Part shown: positions 8,959 through 17,597 of the stretch, piece after piece
Layout of the letters: each line of letters begins with the position of its first letter
Position numbering within the stretch: the stretch's first letter is position 1
Origin: Solimonas sp.
Lineage (GTDB): Bacteria; Pseudomonadota; Gammaproteobacteria; Nevskiales; Nevskiaceae
Direction of reading: 5' to 3'
Assembly: GCA_030149365.1 (NCBI GenBank)
Contig: JASBRP010000017.1
Coordinates: forward strand, 62,001 to 126,000
DNA length: 64,000 nucleotides
Program-made: the position numbers and the translations under genes
Notes under the pieces: model-generated
Told to the model about the DNA's origin: nothing
The model's input: only the letters and a program-made list of their open reading frames with translations
Databases searched by the model: none

Positions 8959-10173
8959 ATGCGTGGACTGTTGAAGATGGTGGTGGCCGGTGCCGTGTTG
9001 CTGTCGGGCTGTTCGCACAACGGCGGTGGCGGCACGGGTGGAAGCAGCGAGCCCTCCAGCTTCAACATCGCCATCATTCCGGACACGCAGTTCTACTCCG
9101 AGAACAACAAGCGCGGTTTCCTCAACCTGGATCCACGCTATCCGGGCCTGGGCTACGAACCGGCGCTGGCCTTCTACGCGCAGACCGCCTGGCTGGCCCA
9201 GAACGAAAAGGCCATGCGCCTCGCCTTCACCGTGCAGGTGGGCGACCTGGTGCAGAACGGCGGCGAATACCAGCGTGAGTGGGACGTGGCCAGCAAGGCC
9301 ATGAAGACGCTGGAGGACAACGCCGTGGACTACGGCGCCGCCCCCGGCAACCACGACGTACGCGACAAGACGCAGTTCGACAACGAGCGTCGTCACAGCA
9401 TCGAGGGTTATCTCAAGAACTTCGGCGTCGAACGCGCCAGGACGCAGAACGGCGCCACCCTGGTGGAGCGCGACCCGCTGGGCTACAGCGAAGCGCGCCG
9501 CTTCAGCGCCCTGGGGCAGGAGTTCCTGGTGCTGTCCATGGACTGGAAGCCCTCCGACGCCACCCTGGCCTGGGCGCAGGGCGTCCTCGACAAGTACCCG
9601 CGGCTGCCGACCATCATCACCTCGCACAACATCCTGGATGTGGACGCGGAAGGCAACACCGTTCTCACCGGCGACAACGGCCAGCGCCTGTGGGATGTCC
9701 TGATCAACGGCAACGACCAGGTCTTCATGACCCTCAGCGGCCACAACCACCATTCCAGCCGCCTCACCCGGCAGAACGGCAAGGGCCACAGCGTCGAAAT
9801 GATCCTGGTCGACTACCAGGACGAGTACGCCGGCGGCAACGGCCTGATGCGCCTGCTGGAGCTCGACTTCGCCCGGAACACGGTGCAGGCCTTCACCTTC
9901 TCGCCCTGGGTGCTGGAGAAGATCACCGATCCCGCCAAGAAGGGCTACTACAAGCCCTGCGCCACCCCGGAAGTCACCAGCGACTGCGACCAGCTGATGC
10001 CGGAACCCAACATCGGCAACGGCGCGCACTACGACAACCGCTACACCTTCAGCCTGGATTTCCGGGCGCGCTTCGCCAGCTTCGGCGGCTATACCGCGCG
10101 GCCGGGCGCCGCGGGCAAGCCCCTGGTGGACGAACTGAAGGACAAGCTGGCCGCGATCAAGGCCGGCGCCTGA
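8959..10173 (+). CDS. Metallophosphoesterase lipoprotein
   Basis: A 404-residue secreted protein. The ATG at 8959 gives a signal peptide with lipobox LLSGC (Cys18) and a glycine/serine linker. The calcineurin-like phosphoesterase metal motifs occur in order: PDTQFY, VGDLVQNG, PGNHD, a His in TSHNILD, and SGHNHH. This predicts a binuclear metal centre hydrolysing phosphate esters on the outer face of the cell. The substrate is unknown; relatives are annotated only as secreted metallophosphoesterases. It stands alone, followed by a strong hairpin. The family is clear. Confidence 0.9.
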   Translation: MRGLLKMVVAGAVLLSGCSHNGGGGTGGSSEPSSFNIAIIPDTQFYSENNKRGFLNLDPRYPGLGYEPALAFYAQTAWLAQNEKAMRLAFTVQVGDLVQNGGEYQREWDVASKAMKTLEDNAVDYGAAPGNHDVRDKTQFDNERRHSIEGYLKNFGVERARTQNGATLVERDPLGYSEARRFSALGQEFLVLSMDWKPSDATLAWAQGVLDKYPRLPTIITSHNILDVDAEGNTVLTGDNGQRLWDVLINGNDQVFMTLSGHNHHSSRLTRQNGKGHSVEMILVDYQDEYAGGNGLMRLLELDFARNTVQAFTFSPWVLEKITDPAKKGYYKPCATPEVTSDCDQLMPEPNIGNGAHYDNRYTFSLDFRARFASFGGYTARPGAAGKPLVDELKDKLAAIKAGA

Positions 10174-10183
10174 GACCCCGCTG

Positions 10184-10209
10184 GCCGTCCGGGCTGGGGC
10201 CCGGACGGC
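10184..10209. terminator. Hairpin between convergent genes
   Basis: GCCGTCCGGGC (10184-10194) and GCCCGGACGGC (10199-10209) form a perfect 11-bp GC-rich stem with loop TGGG. It lies 11 bases after the phosphoesterase stop and just before the end of the convergent DUF349 gene. There is no clear T-run, so a bidirectional terminator is inferred from position and stem strength. Confidence 0.6.
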
Positions 10210-10232
10210 GCGGCGGCCATCACGTAGAGAAA

Positions 10233-12554
10233 CTAGCGGCTGGAATGGGCCTGCTCGCGGCTGCGGCGGAAGCGCTGCAGCAGCGACGCGTACACCGCCT
10301 CGTCCACCGGGCCCGCCGCCACCCACTCCAGCGCCAGGGCGTCCAGCTGCTGCTCGTCGTCGCGCAGCCCCTGCTCCAGGCGCTGCACCAGTCGCTGCAA
10401 CTGGTACTCGCGGCGCAAGGCCTGGTCTTCTGCCGGCGTCGGCGTGTCCGTCAGCATCTCGGCCCGGATGCACAGCATCTTCAGGGCCGTCTCGTTCGCC
10501 GCGAGGTCCGCGGAGGGCTCGGCGGCCAGCGCCTGCCTGAGGGCTTCGAGTCCGCCTCGGGGCCAGCGCTGGACCGAGGCCATGTAGTCCTCGGCGGCGC
10601 TTTTCGAAGCATCGGCCTGCTCCGCCCCCAGACCCTGTACCCGGGAGAGCCCGAAGGCACGCACACGGTTGGCGGCCTCGAACAGATCGCCCCAGCTGCG
10701 CTCCGCATCGCGCGCACGCTGGCTTGCCAGCGCCTTCTTGCAGCGATCAAGACCCCTGTCCAGCCGGTTGCGCAACTCACGCGTATCCGCGCGAGGAAGC
10801 TCGCCGATCGCCTCGAACGCATTGCGCAGTTCGTCCAGCGTTCCGGCACGCGCCTGCAGCTCCGCTCCCTCAAGTGCTGCGATGCTTTCGATCTGCTCAC
10901 ACAGGGCGATGGCCTGCGCCTTGTTGGCCTCCAGCCCCGCCGCGAAGGCGGCGGACTCCTGCTCGCGCCGCTGGAACACGGCATCGCAGTGCTGGCGGAA
11001 CTCGCCCCAGAGACGTTGATCCGCCTCGCGCGGCACCGGGCCCACGCTGCGCCACTTCTGCTGCAGCTCCTTGGCCGCGTCGATCGCCTTGCGGCCATCG
11101 TCGCTCGCCAGCAGCTGGCGGGCACGCTCGATCAGCGCTTCCTTCTGTGCAACGTTGCGGGCGTACTCGGCATCCAGACGGCCCTGAAGGCTCGTGGCGA
11201 GTGCCGAGAATTCCTTCTGCTGCTGCCGGCCGGCCTGGTTTTCCACGGGCCCGCAGAGACGCCACTCCTGCTTGATCTCGCGCAGGGTGTTGATCACGAC
11301 CCGCCAGTCAGGCTGCTCCCAGTTGCAGCCGGCCTCGAACGCGACCAGCCGGGCGAGCAGCGCCGCGCGACGCTGCAGGTTCTCCTCGCGGACCAGGGCT
11401 TGGGCCGCGAAGTATTCGACACAAGGCTGGTAGGCCTTCTGGCTTGCCTCCTGGAAGCGCTGCCAATCGGCATCGAGATTCTCACCGGCACCCTTGCTCA
11501 GGGTGCGCCACTCCTCCTGCAGGCCCTTGATCCGGTCGGCGAGCGCCTGGGGATCCAGCTCCGCGCCGATCAGCGACTCCATCTCCTCCATCAGCTCGGT
11601 GCGCTTCGGCGCCACCGAGAAACTCTTCCAGTCCTTCAGCTCCTCGATCTGCTTGTCGAGCTGCTGGATCTGGCTCGCCAGGTGGGCCGGCAGCGGTTCC
11701 GCGCCCGCCAGCTTCTCCTCGAGGGACCGCCGCAGCCCGGCCGCACGCGAGGTGCTGCCGCCGTTGAGCGCACCACGCGCCTTGCGGATCAGCTCGTCGA
11801 TCTCGCGGACGGCGTCCCGCTCGGCCTTCTGCTGTTCGGCCAGCGCACGCTTCTGCTCATCGCGCAGCCGCGCCTGCTCCGCTGCCGCCTCGGCGGACGC
11901 CTGGGCCTGCTGTTCACGCAGCAGCCGCGCCTCTTCGGCTGCGCTGGCCGCGGCCTGCTCGCGCGCCGCCTGCGCCTCCACCTGGCGCCGGTGTTCAGCG
12001 ACGACCTCCCTGGACTGGTCGATCCACTGCTGCACCTTGCCGCGCAGCTCCGCATCGGCCTGCGCCTGCACGGCCTCCCAGTCGATCACGAACTGATCCA
12101 GCCGGGGCCCGTAGAGGGCGTCGTAGGGGCGCTGGCTATGCCGCTCCAGGGCGCGCGACGACGCCACGATTCCGGTCTGCAGCTGCTCCAGCTTGCGGGC
12201 CTGCTCCAGCAGTACATCGCGCTTGGCGGTCAGTATCTTGTAGACGCTCTTGTCATTGCCGCCGCGGACGTCGCGGATCAGCTGCCGCAGCACCTCCGGA
12301 TCGTCGATGGCCTCGGCCGCAGCCTGGCGGACCTTGGTCGACGTGCCCGCCACCACCAGCCGCGCCACCGCCTGCACGTCCCGCGCCTCGATGGCCGCCT
12401 GCAAGGCGCCTTCCTCGGCCGCAGCCGCCAGGGCGCGATCGGCAGCGCCCGCCTTGGGCTGGGCCTTCTTGCCCTTTTCGGAGGGCACCGGCTGCGGCGC
12501 GGGGGCCGGCGAAGACGAGGGGGCTTTGCGGAACAGGCGCGAGAACAACGACAT
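10233..12554 (-). CDS. DUF349 domain protein, long coiled-coil
   Basis: A 773-residue cytoplasmic protein from ATG 12554. The N-terminus is basic with a proline/alanine linker, followed by a helical armadillo/HEAT-like portion (ALQAAIEARDVQAVARLV, DDPEVLRQLI). A long alanine/glutamine/arginine coiled coil covers about residues 165-260. Repeated DUF349-type helical units follow, each with a W-[KR] signature (DWKSFSVAPKRTELMEEME, EEWRTLSKGAG, QEWRLCGPV, QKWRSVGPVPREADQRLWGEF). DUF349 proteins are structural or RNA/ribosome-associated factors of unclear role. It is a single gene, convergent with its neighbour. Family secure, function unknown. Confidence 0.88.
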   Translation of the reverse strand: MSLFSRLFRKAPSSSPAPAPQPVPSEKGKKAQPKAGAADRALAAAAEEGALQAAIEARDVQAVARLVVAGTSTKVRQAAAEAIDDPEVLRQLIRDVRGGNDKSVYKILTAKRDVLLEQARKLEQLQTGIVASSRALERHSQRPYDALYGPRLDQFVIDWEAVQAQADAELRGKVQQWIDQSREVVAEHRRQVEAQAAREQAAASAAEEARLLREQQAQASAEAAAEQARLRDEQKRALAEQQKAERDAVREIDELIRKARGALNGGSTSRAAGLRRSLEEKLAGAEPLPAHLASQIQQLDKQIEELKDWKSFSVAPKRTELMEEMESLIGAELDPQALADRIKGLQEEWRTLSKGAGENLDADWQRFQEASQKAYQPCVEYFAAQALVREENLQRRAALLARLVAFEAGCNWEQPDWRVVINTLREIKQEWRLCGPVENQAGRQQQKEFSALATSLQGRLDAEYARNVAQKEALIERARQLLASDDGRKAIDAAKELQQKWRSVGPVPREADQRLWGEFRQHCDAVFQRREQESAAFAAGLEANKAQAIALCEQIESIAALEGAELQARAGTLDELRNAFEAIGELPRADTRELRNRLDRGLDRCKKALASQRARDAERSWGDLFEAANRVRAFGLSRVQGLGAEQADASKSAAEDYMASVQRWPRGGLEALRQALAAEPSADLAANETALKMLCIRAEMLTDTPTPAEDQALRREYQLQRLVQRLEQGLRDDEQQLDALALEWVAAGPVDEAVYASLLQRFRRSREQAHSSR

Positions 12555-12681
12555 GGTTGACCTACACAGCATTCGGGCGGTCCATGCATTCTAGTCGTTT
12601 GGCACGCCGGGGCAGAACACGGCGCGAGCGGGCGCCCGGCGACTCACGACGCTTCAGGGCTGCACGCGGCCCGCCGGCAGA

Positions 12682-13590
12682 ATGATCCGGCGCTCCCGGG
12701 TATGCTTGCAGGGCCCCGGATCGCATCCCCTCCTGCTGGACACATCGGCCGAACCATCCGTGCCCCTCCTGACCCTCAGCACCCACAGCCTGCTGCTCGC
12801 CGCCCGCTCCCAGGGCGCCGCCACCGCGTCCTGCTCCCTGGACCTCGGCCTTTCCACGGCCACCGTCGGCATCGGCCCCGAGGCCTGGAGCCTGGGCGAC
12901 CAGTCCTTTCCCTACCTGGAAACCTGCAAGGACCGCACGATCTATCACTGGGACGGCGAAGGCTTCCGGCCCGTTTCCCGCTTCACGAATTCCCTGATTA
13001 AGCTGGTGCCCACGGAATGGGGCGCGCCGACCTTCGAGATCGACGGCATCAAGATGCTGCCCACGGCCAAGGTCTCGCCCTACGCCGACGCGGAACGCAA
13101 GGTCGGCCTGGTCCAGCCACGCGGCAAGGTGGTGCTGGATACCTGCGGCGGCCTCGGCTATTTCGCGGCCTGGTGCCTGAAGGGGCAGGCGCAGCGGGTG
13201 CTGTCCTGGGAGAAGAACCCGGACGTGATCTGGCTGCGCAGCCTCAACCCCTGGTCGCCGGACATCGCGGAGGCCGGCAAGGCCGACAGCGCGCTGACCC
13301 TGCGCCATGGCGACATCTCCGAACAGATCCTGACCCTGCCCGACGCCTCGGTGGACGCCGCGCTGCACGACCCGCCGCGCTTCGGCATCGCCGGCGAGCT
13401 CTACTCGCAGGCCTTCTACCACCAGCTTGCGCGGGTGCTGCGCCCCAAGGGGCGCCTGTTCCACTACACCGGCACGCCGAACAAGCTCACCAGCGGCCGC
13501 GACGTGCCCAACGAGGTGGCCAAGCGCCTGCAGCTGGCGGGGTTCACCACCGAACTGAACGGCGACGGCGTGCTGGCGACCCGGCGCTAG
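12682..13590 (+). CDS. SAM-dependent methyltransferase, COG2521-like
   Basis: A 302-residue class I methyltransferase. The SAM-binding loop is VVLDTCGGLGYFAAW. It is followed by the acidic strand VLSWEKNP and the motif HDPPRFGIAGELYSQAFY, then VLRPKGRLFHYTG. That HDPPRF...GELYS combination is typical of COG2521, a predicted methyltransferase group first noted in archaea, so the target may be RNA or a small molecule. The start is uncertain: ATG 12682 is used here, but GTG 12760 would remove a poorly conserved leader. A DUF1329 gene follows 72 bases downstream; no functional link is evident. Confidence 0.8.
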   Translation: MIRRSRVCLQGPGSHPLLLDTSAEPSVPLLTLSTHSLLLAARSQGAATASCSLDLGLSTATVGIGPEAWSLGDQSFPYLETCKDRTIYHWDGEGFRPVSRFTNSLIKLVPTEWGAPTFEIDGIKMLPTAKVSPYADAERKVGLVQPRGKVVLDTCGGLGYFAAWCLKGQAQRVLSWEKNPDVIWLRSLNPWSPDIAEAGKADSALTLRHGDISEQILTLPDASVDAALHDPPRFGIAGELYSQAFYHQLARVLRPKGRLFHYTGTPNKLTSGRDVPNEVAKRLQLAGFTTELNGDGVLATRR

Positions 13591-13662
13591 GGCCTATCAG
13601 CGCTACCGCCATCCCGTCCGAACAGGGGATGAAGCCAGCCTCGCCGGGCGCTCAAATGGGCC

Positions 13663-15015
13663 ATGAACAAGCCCCTGCTCTTCGCCCTGCTGCTGGCCGC
13701 TCCCCTCGCCACCCTGGCCAAGGTCCCGCCTGAAAAGGCCGCCGAGCTCGACGGCCCGCGCCTGACCTGCCTGGGCGCCGAGCGTGCCGGCTCGGCCGGC
13801 GGCGTGGCCGCCTATACCGGCAAGTACCTCGGCAACTGGCCCGGCATGAAGCAGCCCCACGGCTATGAACCCGGCCCCTACAAGGACGAAAAGCCGCAGT
13901 TCACCATCACCGCGCAGAACATGGCGCAGCACGCCGCGAAACTCACGCAGGGCCAGCAGGAGCTGCTGAAGAAATACCCGCAGGCCTACCGCATGCTGGT
14001 GTACCCGAGCCACCGCGATTTCCGCTTCGACGACGAGGCCTGCAAGGTGGCCAGGCAGAACGCCGCCGTGGCCGAGGTGGTGCACGACGGCAAGGGCGTC
14101 AGCGGCTTCGGCGGCGCGGTGCCCTTCCCCATGCCGCAGAGCGGGCTCGAGGGCATCTGGAACATCGCCCTGGCGCGCCGCGCCTGGAGCGAATCCGTCA
14201 CCGCCGACACCGCCGTGGTCTACGCCAACGGCGCCCTCACCTGGGGCCGCAGCAAGTTCGTCGACATGTACCCCTACGGCGACTCGCGCAAGAGCATGTC
14301 GCTGCAGGAGAAGGTGGCCGCCTACTTCTACATCACCTACCTGCTGCCCGAGCGCGACAAGGGCAATGCCTCGGTCGGCTTCTCGCCGCTGGATTTCTCC
14401 AAGGGCTCGCTGCAGGCCTGGGCCTACTCCCCCGGCACGCGCCGCGTGCGCCAGGCACCGGAGGTCGGCTTCGACTACCCCGTGCCGCCGGCCGGCATGC
14501 ACACCTCCGACGAAGACACCCTGTGGAACGGCTCCCCCGAGCGCTACGACTGGAAGCTCCTCGGCAAGAAGGAGCTCTACGTGCCGTACCACAACTTCCG
14601 CGTCAACGACCCGGCGCTCAAGTACAAGGACCTGGTCAAGCCCTCTACCCTCAACCCCGACTACGTGCGCTACGAGCTGCACCGCGTCTGGGTGGTCGAA
14701 GGCACCCTGCGCAACGGCCTGCGCCACGTCTACGGCCGGCGCGTGATCTACGCCGACGAGGATACCTGGCTACCGCTATGGGCCGACCACTACGACTCGC
14801 GCGGCGACTTCTGGCGCACCAGCTTCGTCAACTGGTTCTACTCGCAGGAATCGAGCACCTTCCATCGCGGCGTCACCGTGTACCACGACCTCAACTCCGG
14901 CGCCTACGAGGCCACCTACCTGGTGAACGAAGCCGGCAAGGGCTGGTGGCGGCTCAACCAGAAATTCCCGCTGTCCATGTTCACCCCGGAGGCGGCGGCC
15001 CGCAGTGGGCATTGA
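13663..15015 (+). CDS. DUF1329 outer-membrane-associated protein
   Basis: A 450-residue exported protein. The first 19 residues are a signal peptide (LLFALLLAAPLATLA). The mature sequence shows DUF1329 hallmarks: LTCLGAERAGSA, GVSGFGGAVPFPMP, RRVRQAPEVGFDYPVPPAGM and the long C-terminal block AYEATYLVNEAGKGWW. DUF1329 proteins have a LolB-like fold and often accompany RND/MMPL-type lipid exporters or uptake systems; no such exporter is next to this one. It is probably periplasmic or outer-membrane associated and binds a lipid-like ligand. Confidence 0.88.
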   Translation: MNKPLLFALLLAAPLATLAKVPPEKAAELDGPRLTCLGAERAGSAGGVAAYTGKYLGNWPGMKQPHGYEPGPYKDEKPQFTITAQNMAQHAAKLTQGQQELLKKYPQAYRMLVYPSHRDFRFDDEACKVARQNAAVAEVVHDGKGVSGFGGAVPFPMPQSGLEGIWNIALARRAWSESVTADTAVVYANGALTWGRSKFVDMYPYGDSRKSMSLQEKVAAYFYITYLLPERDKGNASVGFSPLDFSKGSLQAWAYSPGTRRVRQAPEVGFDYPVPPAGMHTSDEDTLWNGSPERYDWKLLGKKELYVPYHNFRVNDPALKYKDLVKPSTLNPDYVRYELHRVWVVEGTLRNGLRHVYGRRVIYADEDTWLPLWADHYDSRGDFWRTSFVNWFYSQESSTFHRGVTVYHDLNSGAYEATYLVNEAGKGWWRLNQKFPLSMFTPEAAARSGH

Positions 15016-15021
15016 ATCGCG

Positions 15022-16041
15022 TTAGACCCCGCCCGCAACGAACATCCTGGCCATGTATTCCTCCAGCGCCTGCCGCGCCTGCCGCGAGAGCGGGGCGGAG
15101 GGCACCAGGGCCTCGAAGGCATGGAAGCCACCCGTGAACACCTGCAGCTCCACGGGCACGCCCGCCGCCGCCAGTTTCCGCGCAAAGCCCTCGCTCTCCG
15201 TCGCGAACAGGTCCAGCGAGCCCACCGCGATGTAGGTCGGCGGCAAGCGCGACAGGTCGGCTACGCGCATCGGCACCGCACCCTTCGGAACTTCGTCACT
15301 ACCCGCCTCCACGCCGAGAAACGCGGTCCAGGCCTTGCGGTTGTCCTCGCGCTTCCACAGGAACAGCCCGCGTGACGGCCCGGGGTCGATGGTCGATCCC
15401 GTGCGGTCGTCCAGCGCCGGGCTCAGCAACGCCTGGAACAGGATCGGCAGCTCATCCCGGTCGCGCGCATGGATGCCCAGCGCCGCGGCATGAGCACCGC
15501 CGGCGCTGAAGCCCATGATGCCGATGCGCCGGCGATCGACACCCATCTCCCCGGCGTGCTCGTGGAACCACTTCAGCGCCGCGTAGTTGTCGTGCAGCGA
15601 TCCCGGATACCGGGTAGCGGGCGCCAGCCGGTAATCCACCGACACCACGGTGATGCCGAACTTCAGCACCAGCCCTTCCACGAGGGTCGAGAGGCTCGAT
15701 TCCGGCGAGCCGTGCATGAAGCCGCCGCCGTGAATGTCGAGAACGCCCGGCCGGCCCGGCGCAGCATCCTTCGGCTCCACGATCACGATACGGACCGGCG
15801 GATCACCCGGAGCGCCCGGGATGAAGGCCTCCGTGTGGCGCAGCGGGCCGCCCGCCGCCTGGCGCTCGGCCAGGGTTGGCGGCTCCTTGAATGCCTCCAC
15901 GATGCCGGCCGGCAATCGCAGCAGCAGGCCCTTGTCCATCAGCCGGATCGTGGTCGGGCCGATGGCATAGGTGAGCAGCGCGGTGCCGCCGATGACGACG
16001 ATCGCGAGGATGGACAGGATGATGCGTTTGAAGATGCGCAA
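15022..16041 (-). CDS. Alpha/beta hydrolase, HSL-type esterase
   Basis: A 339-residue hydrolase with an N-terminal membrane anchor or uncleaved signal (IILSILAIVVIGGTALLTYA). The oxyanion-hole motif HGGGF and the nucleophile elbow GFSAGG place it in the hormone-sensitive-lipase family; the acid/base residues are likely Asp in SLDLFA and His in GGFHAF. It probably hydrolyses short- to medium-chain esters at the membrane. The start is TTG 16041, the only codon that keeps the whole hydrophobic helix, with a GGGAG site upstream. A 25-bp operator-like palindrome lies about 80 bases upstream. Confidence 0.88.
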   Translation of the reverse strand: MRIFKRIILSILAIVVIGGTALLTYAIGPTTIRLMDKGLLLRLPAGIVEAFKEPPTLAERQAAGGPLRHTEAFIPGAPGDPPVRIVIVEPKDAAPGRPGVLDIHGGGFMHGSPESSLSTLVEGLVLKFGITVVSVDYRLAPATRYPGSLHDNYAALKWFHEHAGEMGVDRRRIGIMGFSAGGAHAAALGIHARDRDELPILFQALLSPALDDRTGSTIDPGPSRGLFLWKREDNRKAWTAFLGVEAGSDEVPKGAVPMRVADLSRLPPTYIAVGSLDLFATESEGFARKLAAAGVPVELQVFTGGFHAFEALVPSAPLSRQARQALEEYMARMFVAGGV

Positions 16042-16119
16042 GCGACGGCTCTCCCGGGCGCAAGTATCTTTCGATTCTGACGACGGCAGACCGGCCGAAA
16101 CAGCTAATACTGCTTATGC

Positions 16120-16144
16120 GGACCATAAGGGCAGGTTATGGTCC
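16120..16144. promoter_or_regulatory. Operator-like inverted repeat upstream of esterase gene
   Basis: GGACCATAA (16120-16128) and TTATGGTCC (16136-16144) are perfect 9-bp arms around a 7-base spacer. The site lies 79 bases upstream of the esterase start on the minus strand. No obvious cognate regulator is adjacent. The size and AT-rich inner arms suit a dimeric repressor site. Confidence 0.45.
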
Positions 16145-16175
16145 ACGGCAGCGACTGCGGTAGCGTTAACAGGCC

Positions 16176-16670
16176 CTAGTCACGCCCGGGCTTCGGCTGG
16201 AACCGCGCATACAGGTAGCGGCCGATACGCATCCACAGCGGCATGTTGAGCGTGTAGCAGAGCTCCTGCCGACGGCTGGCGATGCGCCAGCCCTGCGCGC
16301 CACGGACGTAGCGGTCCTGATACCAGATGCCGAAGATCACCGTCCGCGTGCCGATCCCCAGCAGGTTCCGGATCACCATCGGGTTGTAGCAGGCCACCCG
16401 ACCGGTCGCCTGGTCGCCGGAAATCTCGAAGTGGAAGTTCCCCATCAGGTGCATGTAGCTGCGGAAGAACGACAGCGACTTCGCCAGCCAGGGCTTGATC
16501 TGCGGATAGGGCGCATCGATACCGCCGGTCGCGCTGTAGTCGATCCGCGCATCGGGCAGGAACACCTGGTCGAGCCGGTCCCACTGGCGCGCGTCGATCG
16601 CATTGGCGTACTCGATCGCCAGCGCTTCGAGCGCCATGCGGTCCTGCAGCTGCTGCGTGCCTTCGGTCAT
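16176..16670 (-). CDS. NTF2-like/SnoaL family protein
   Basis: A 164-residue protein from ATG 16670; the extra residues of the longer frame are not conserved-looking. It has the SnoaL_4 type N-terminus (LQDRMALEALAIEYANAIDARQWDRLDQVFLPDARIDY), with the Tyr and Asp positions found in the scytalone-dehydratase-like branch. It continues with MHLMGNFHFEISGD and WRIASRRQELCY. It may be a dehydratase/isomerase-like or binding protein. It lies downstream of ribH on the same strand, but 105 bases away, so co-transcription is uncertain. Family clear, substrate unknown. Confidence 0.85.
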   Translation of the reverse strand: MTEGTQQLQDRMALEALAIEYANAIDARQWDRLDQVFLPDARIDYSATGGIDAPYPQIKPWLAKSLSFFRSYMHLMGNFHFEISGDQATGRVACYNPMVIRNLLGIGTRTVIFGIWYQDRYVRGAQGWRIASRRQELCYTLNMPLWMRIGRYLYARFQPKPGRD

Positions 16671-16775
16671 CGGTCGCCCCCTCGGATTCCATGACGCCTG
16701 CATCCGCAGCCTAAGCCGGCGCTCCCGGCCCAGGCGTCGTCTGCCCGGATGAGCTCACTTGGGCCGAGGCCGTGC

Positions 16776-17294
16776 TCAGGCCGCCCTGGCGATCCGCAGC
16801 ACCCGCTCCCGCGCATCGATGGCCCCGGCGCAGGCGCGCGCCAGTTCGACACCCTTCACCACGAAGTGCTCGCTGAAATAGCGGTGATGCTCCTCGTGAT
16901 CATGGAAATGATGCGGCGTGAGCACCGCCGACAGCACCGGCACCTCGGTGTCGAGCTGGTTGCGCATCAGTCCGTCGATGACCGCCCTGGCGACGAAGTC
17001 ATGGCGATAGATGCCGCCGTCGACCACCAGCCCCGCGGCCAGCACCGCGGCGTAGCGGCCGGTCTTGGCCAGCAGGCGCGTCTGCAGCGGCAGCTCGAAA
17101 GCGCCCGGCACTTCGAAGTACTCGAGATGATCGCCGGAGAAACCCAGCTTCCGCATTTCCGCATCGAAACCGTCCCGGCAGCGGCTCACGATCTCCCGGT
17201 GCCAGCCGGACTGGACGAAGGCGATACGGGCATGGCCACGGCCGGATGCGGCGTCGGTCGGCAGGGAAGAAGTGTGCCCTTCAAGCTGATTCAT
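16776..17294 (-). CDS. ribH: 6,7-dimethyl-8-ribityllumazine synthase, type II (RibH2)
   Basis: A 172-residue enzyme of riboflavin synthesis, condensing 5-amino-6-ribitylamino-uracil with 3,4-dihydroxybutanone 4-phosphate. The type II signature is clear: VLTPHHFHDHEEHHRYFSEHFVVKG, rather than the THEQAIERAG stretch of the housekeeping RibH1 family. VPGAFELPLQTRLLAKTGRYAAVLAAGLVVDGGIYRHDFVA carries the substrate-binding residues. RibH2 enzymes are usually decameric and often a second copy. The start is ATG 17294. An FMN riboswitch lies directly upstream, so flavin feedback controls this copy. Confidence 0.92.
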   Translation of the reverse strand: MNQLEGHTSSLPTDAASGRGHARIAFVQSGWHREIVSRCRDGFDAEMRKLGFSGDHLEYFEVPGAFELPLQTRLLAKTGRYAAVLAAGLVVDGGIYRHDFVARAVIDGLMRNQLDTEVPVLSAVLTPHHFHDHEEHHRYFSEHFVVKGVELARACAGAIDARERVLRIARAA

Positions 17295-17335
17295 GTGCGC
17301 TCCCAAAGGAAATGACAGGGGGCGCAAATGCAACG

Positions 17336-17356
17336 AACGGCCGCGCAGCGGCCGTT
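17336..17356 (-). promoter_or_regulatory. Expression-platform hairpin of the FMN riboswitch
   Basis: AACGGCCGC and GCGGCCGTT form a perfect 9-bp stem with a GCA loop, between the aptamer and the ribH start. No T-run follows on the minus strand, so it more likely acts as a switching or translational element than as a strong terminator. Its role is inferred from position. Confidence 0.55.
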
Positions 17357-17361
17357 GCACA

Positions 17362-17503
17362 CTCATCTCGTAACCGGACTTTACCGTCGGCTTCGGCATC
17401 TCACCGAATCTGCTGTCCCTGCCGCATCGCGACAGGCGCCCGCGGGCTCATGCGAGAACGCTCGCCATCACCGCCGGTGGGGAGTTTCACCCCGCCCCGA
17501 GAT
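17362..17503 (-). promoter_or_regulatory. FMN riboswitch (RFN element)
   Basis: Read on the minus strand, the region contains the invariant RFN blocks in order: CGGGGCGGGGTGAAACTCCC, CACCGGCGGT, AGCCCGCGGGC, GATTCGGTGAGATGCCGAAG, CCGACGGTAAAGTCCGG and a closing stretch that pairs with the start. These form the six-helix FMN aptamer. It ends 67 bases before the ribH start codon. High FMN is expected to reduce ribH expression. Confidence 0.93.
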
Positions 17504-17559
17504 TGTTCGCATGGCGAACGCCGGCAGCTTGCAACAGTCCCAAAGCGCTTGGCAAGCCA

Positions 17560-17580
17560 GCGGGCTTTGTTCCAGCCCGC
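17560..17580 (-). terminator. Putative hairpin after alaA
   Basis: GCGGGCT (17560-17566) and AGCCCGC (17574-17580) form a 7-bp stem with a 7-base loop, 17 bases past the alaA stop. No U-run follows, so termination is only a suggestion. It could also lie in the leader promoter region of the riboswitch transcript. Confidence 0.35.
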
Positions 17581-17597
17581 CGCTGCCGTCTTCGGGC

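Noticed and set aside
9279..12560. 1093-residue plus-strand frame antisense to the DUF349 gene
   Set aside because: It overlaps two real genes, its composition is typical of a high-GC shadow, and it has no domain pattern. The same applies to the long frames at 17328-19745 and 20138-22285.
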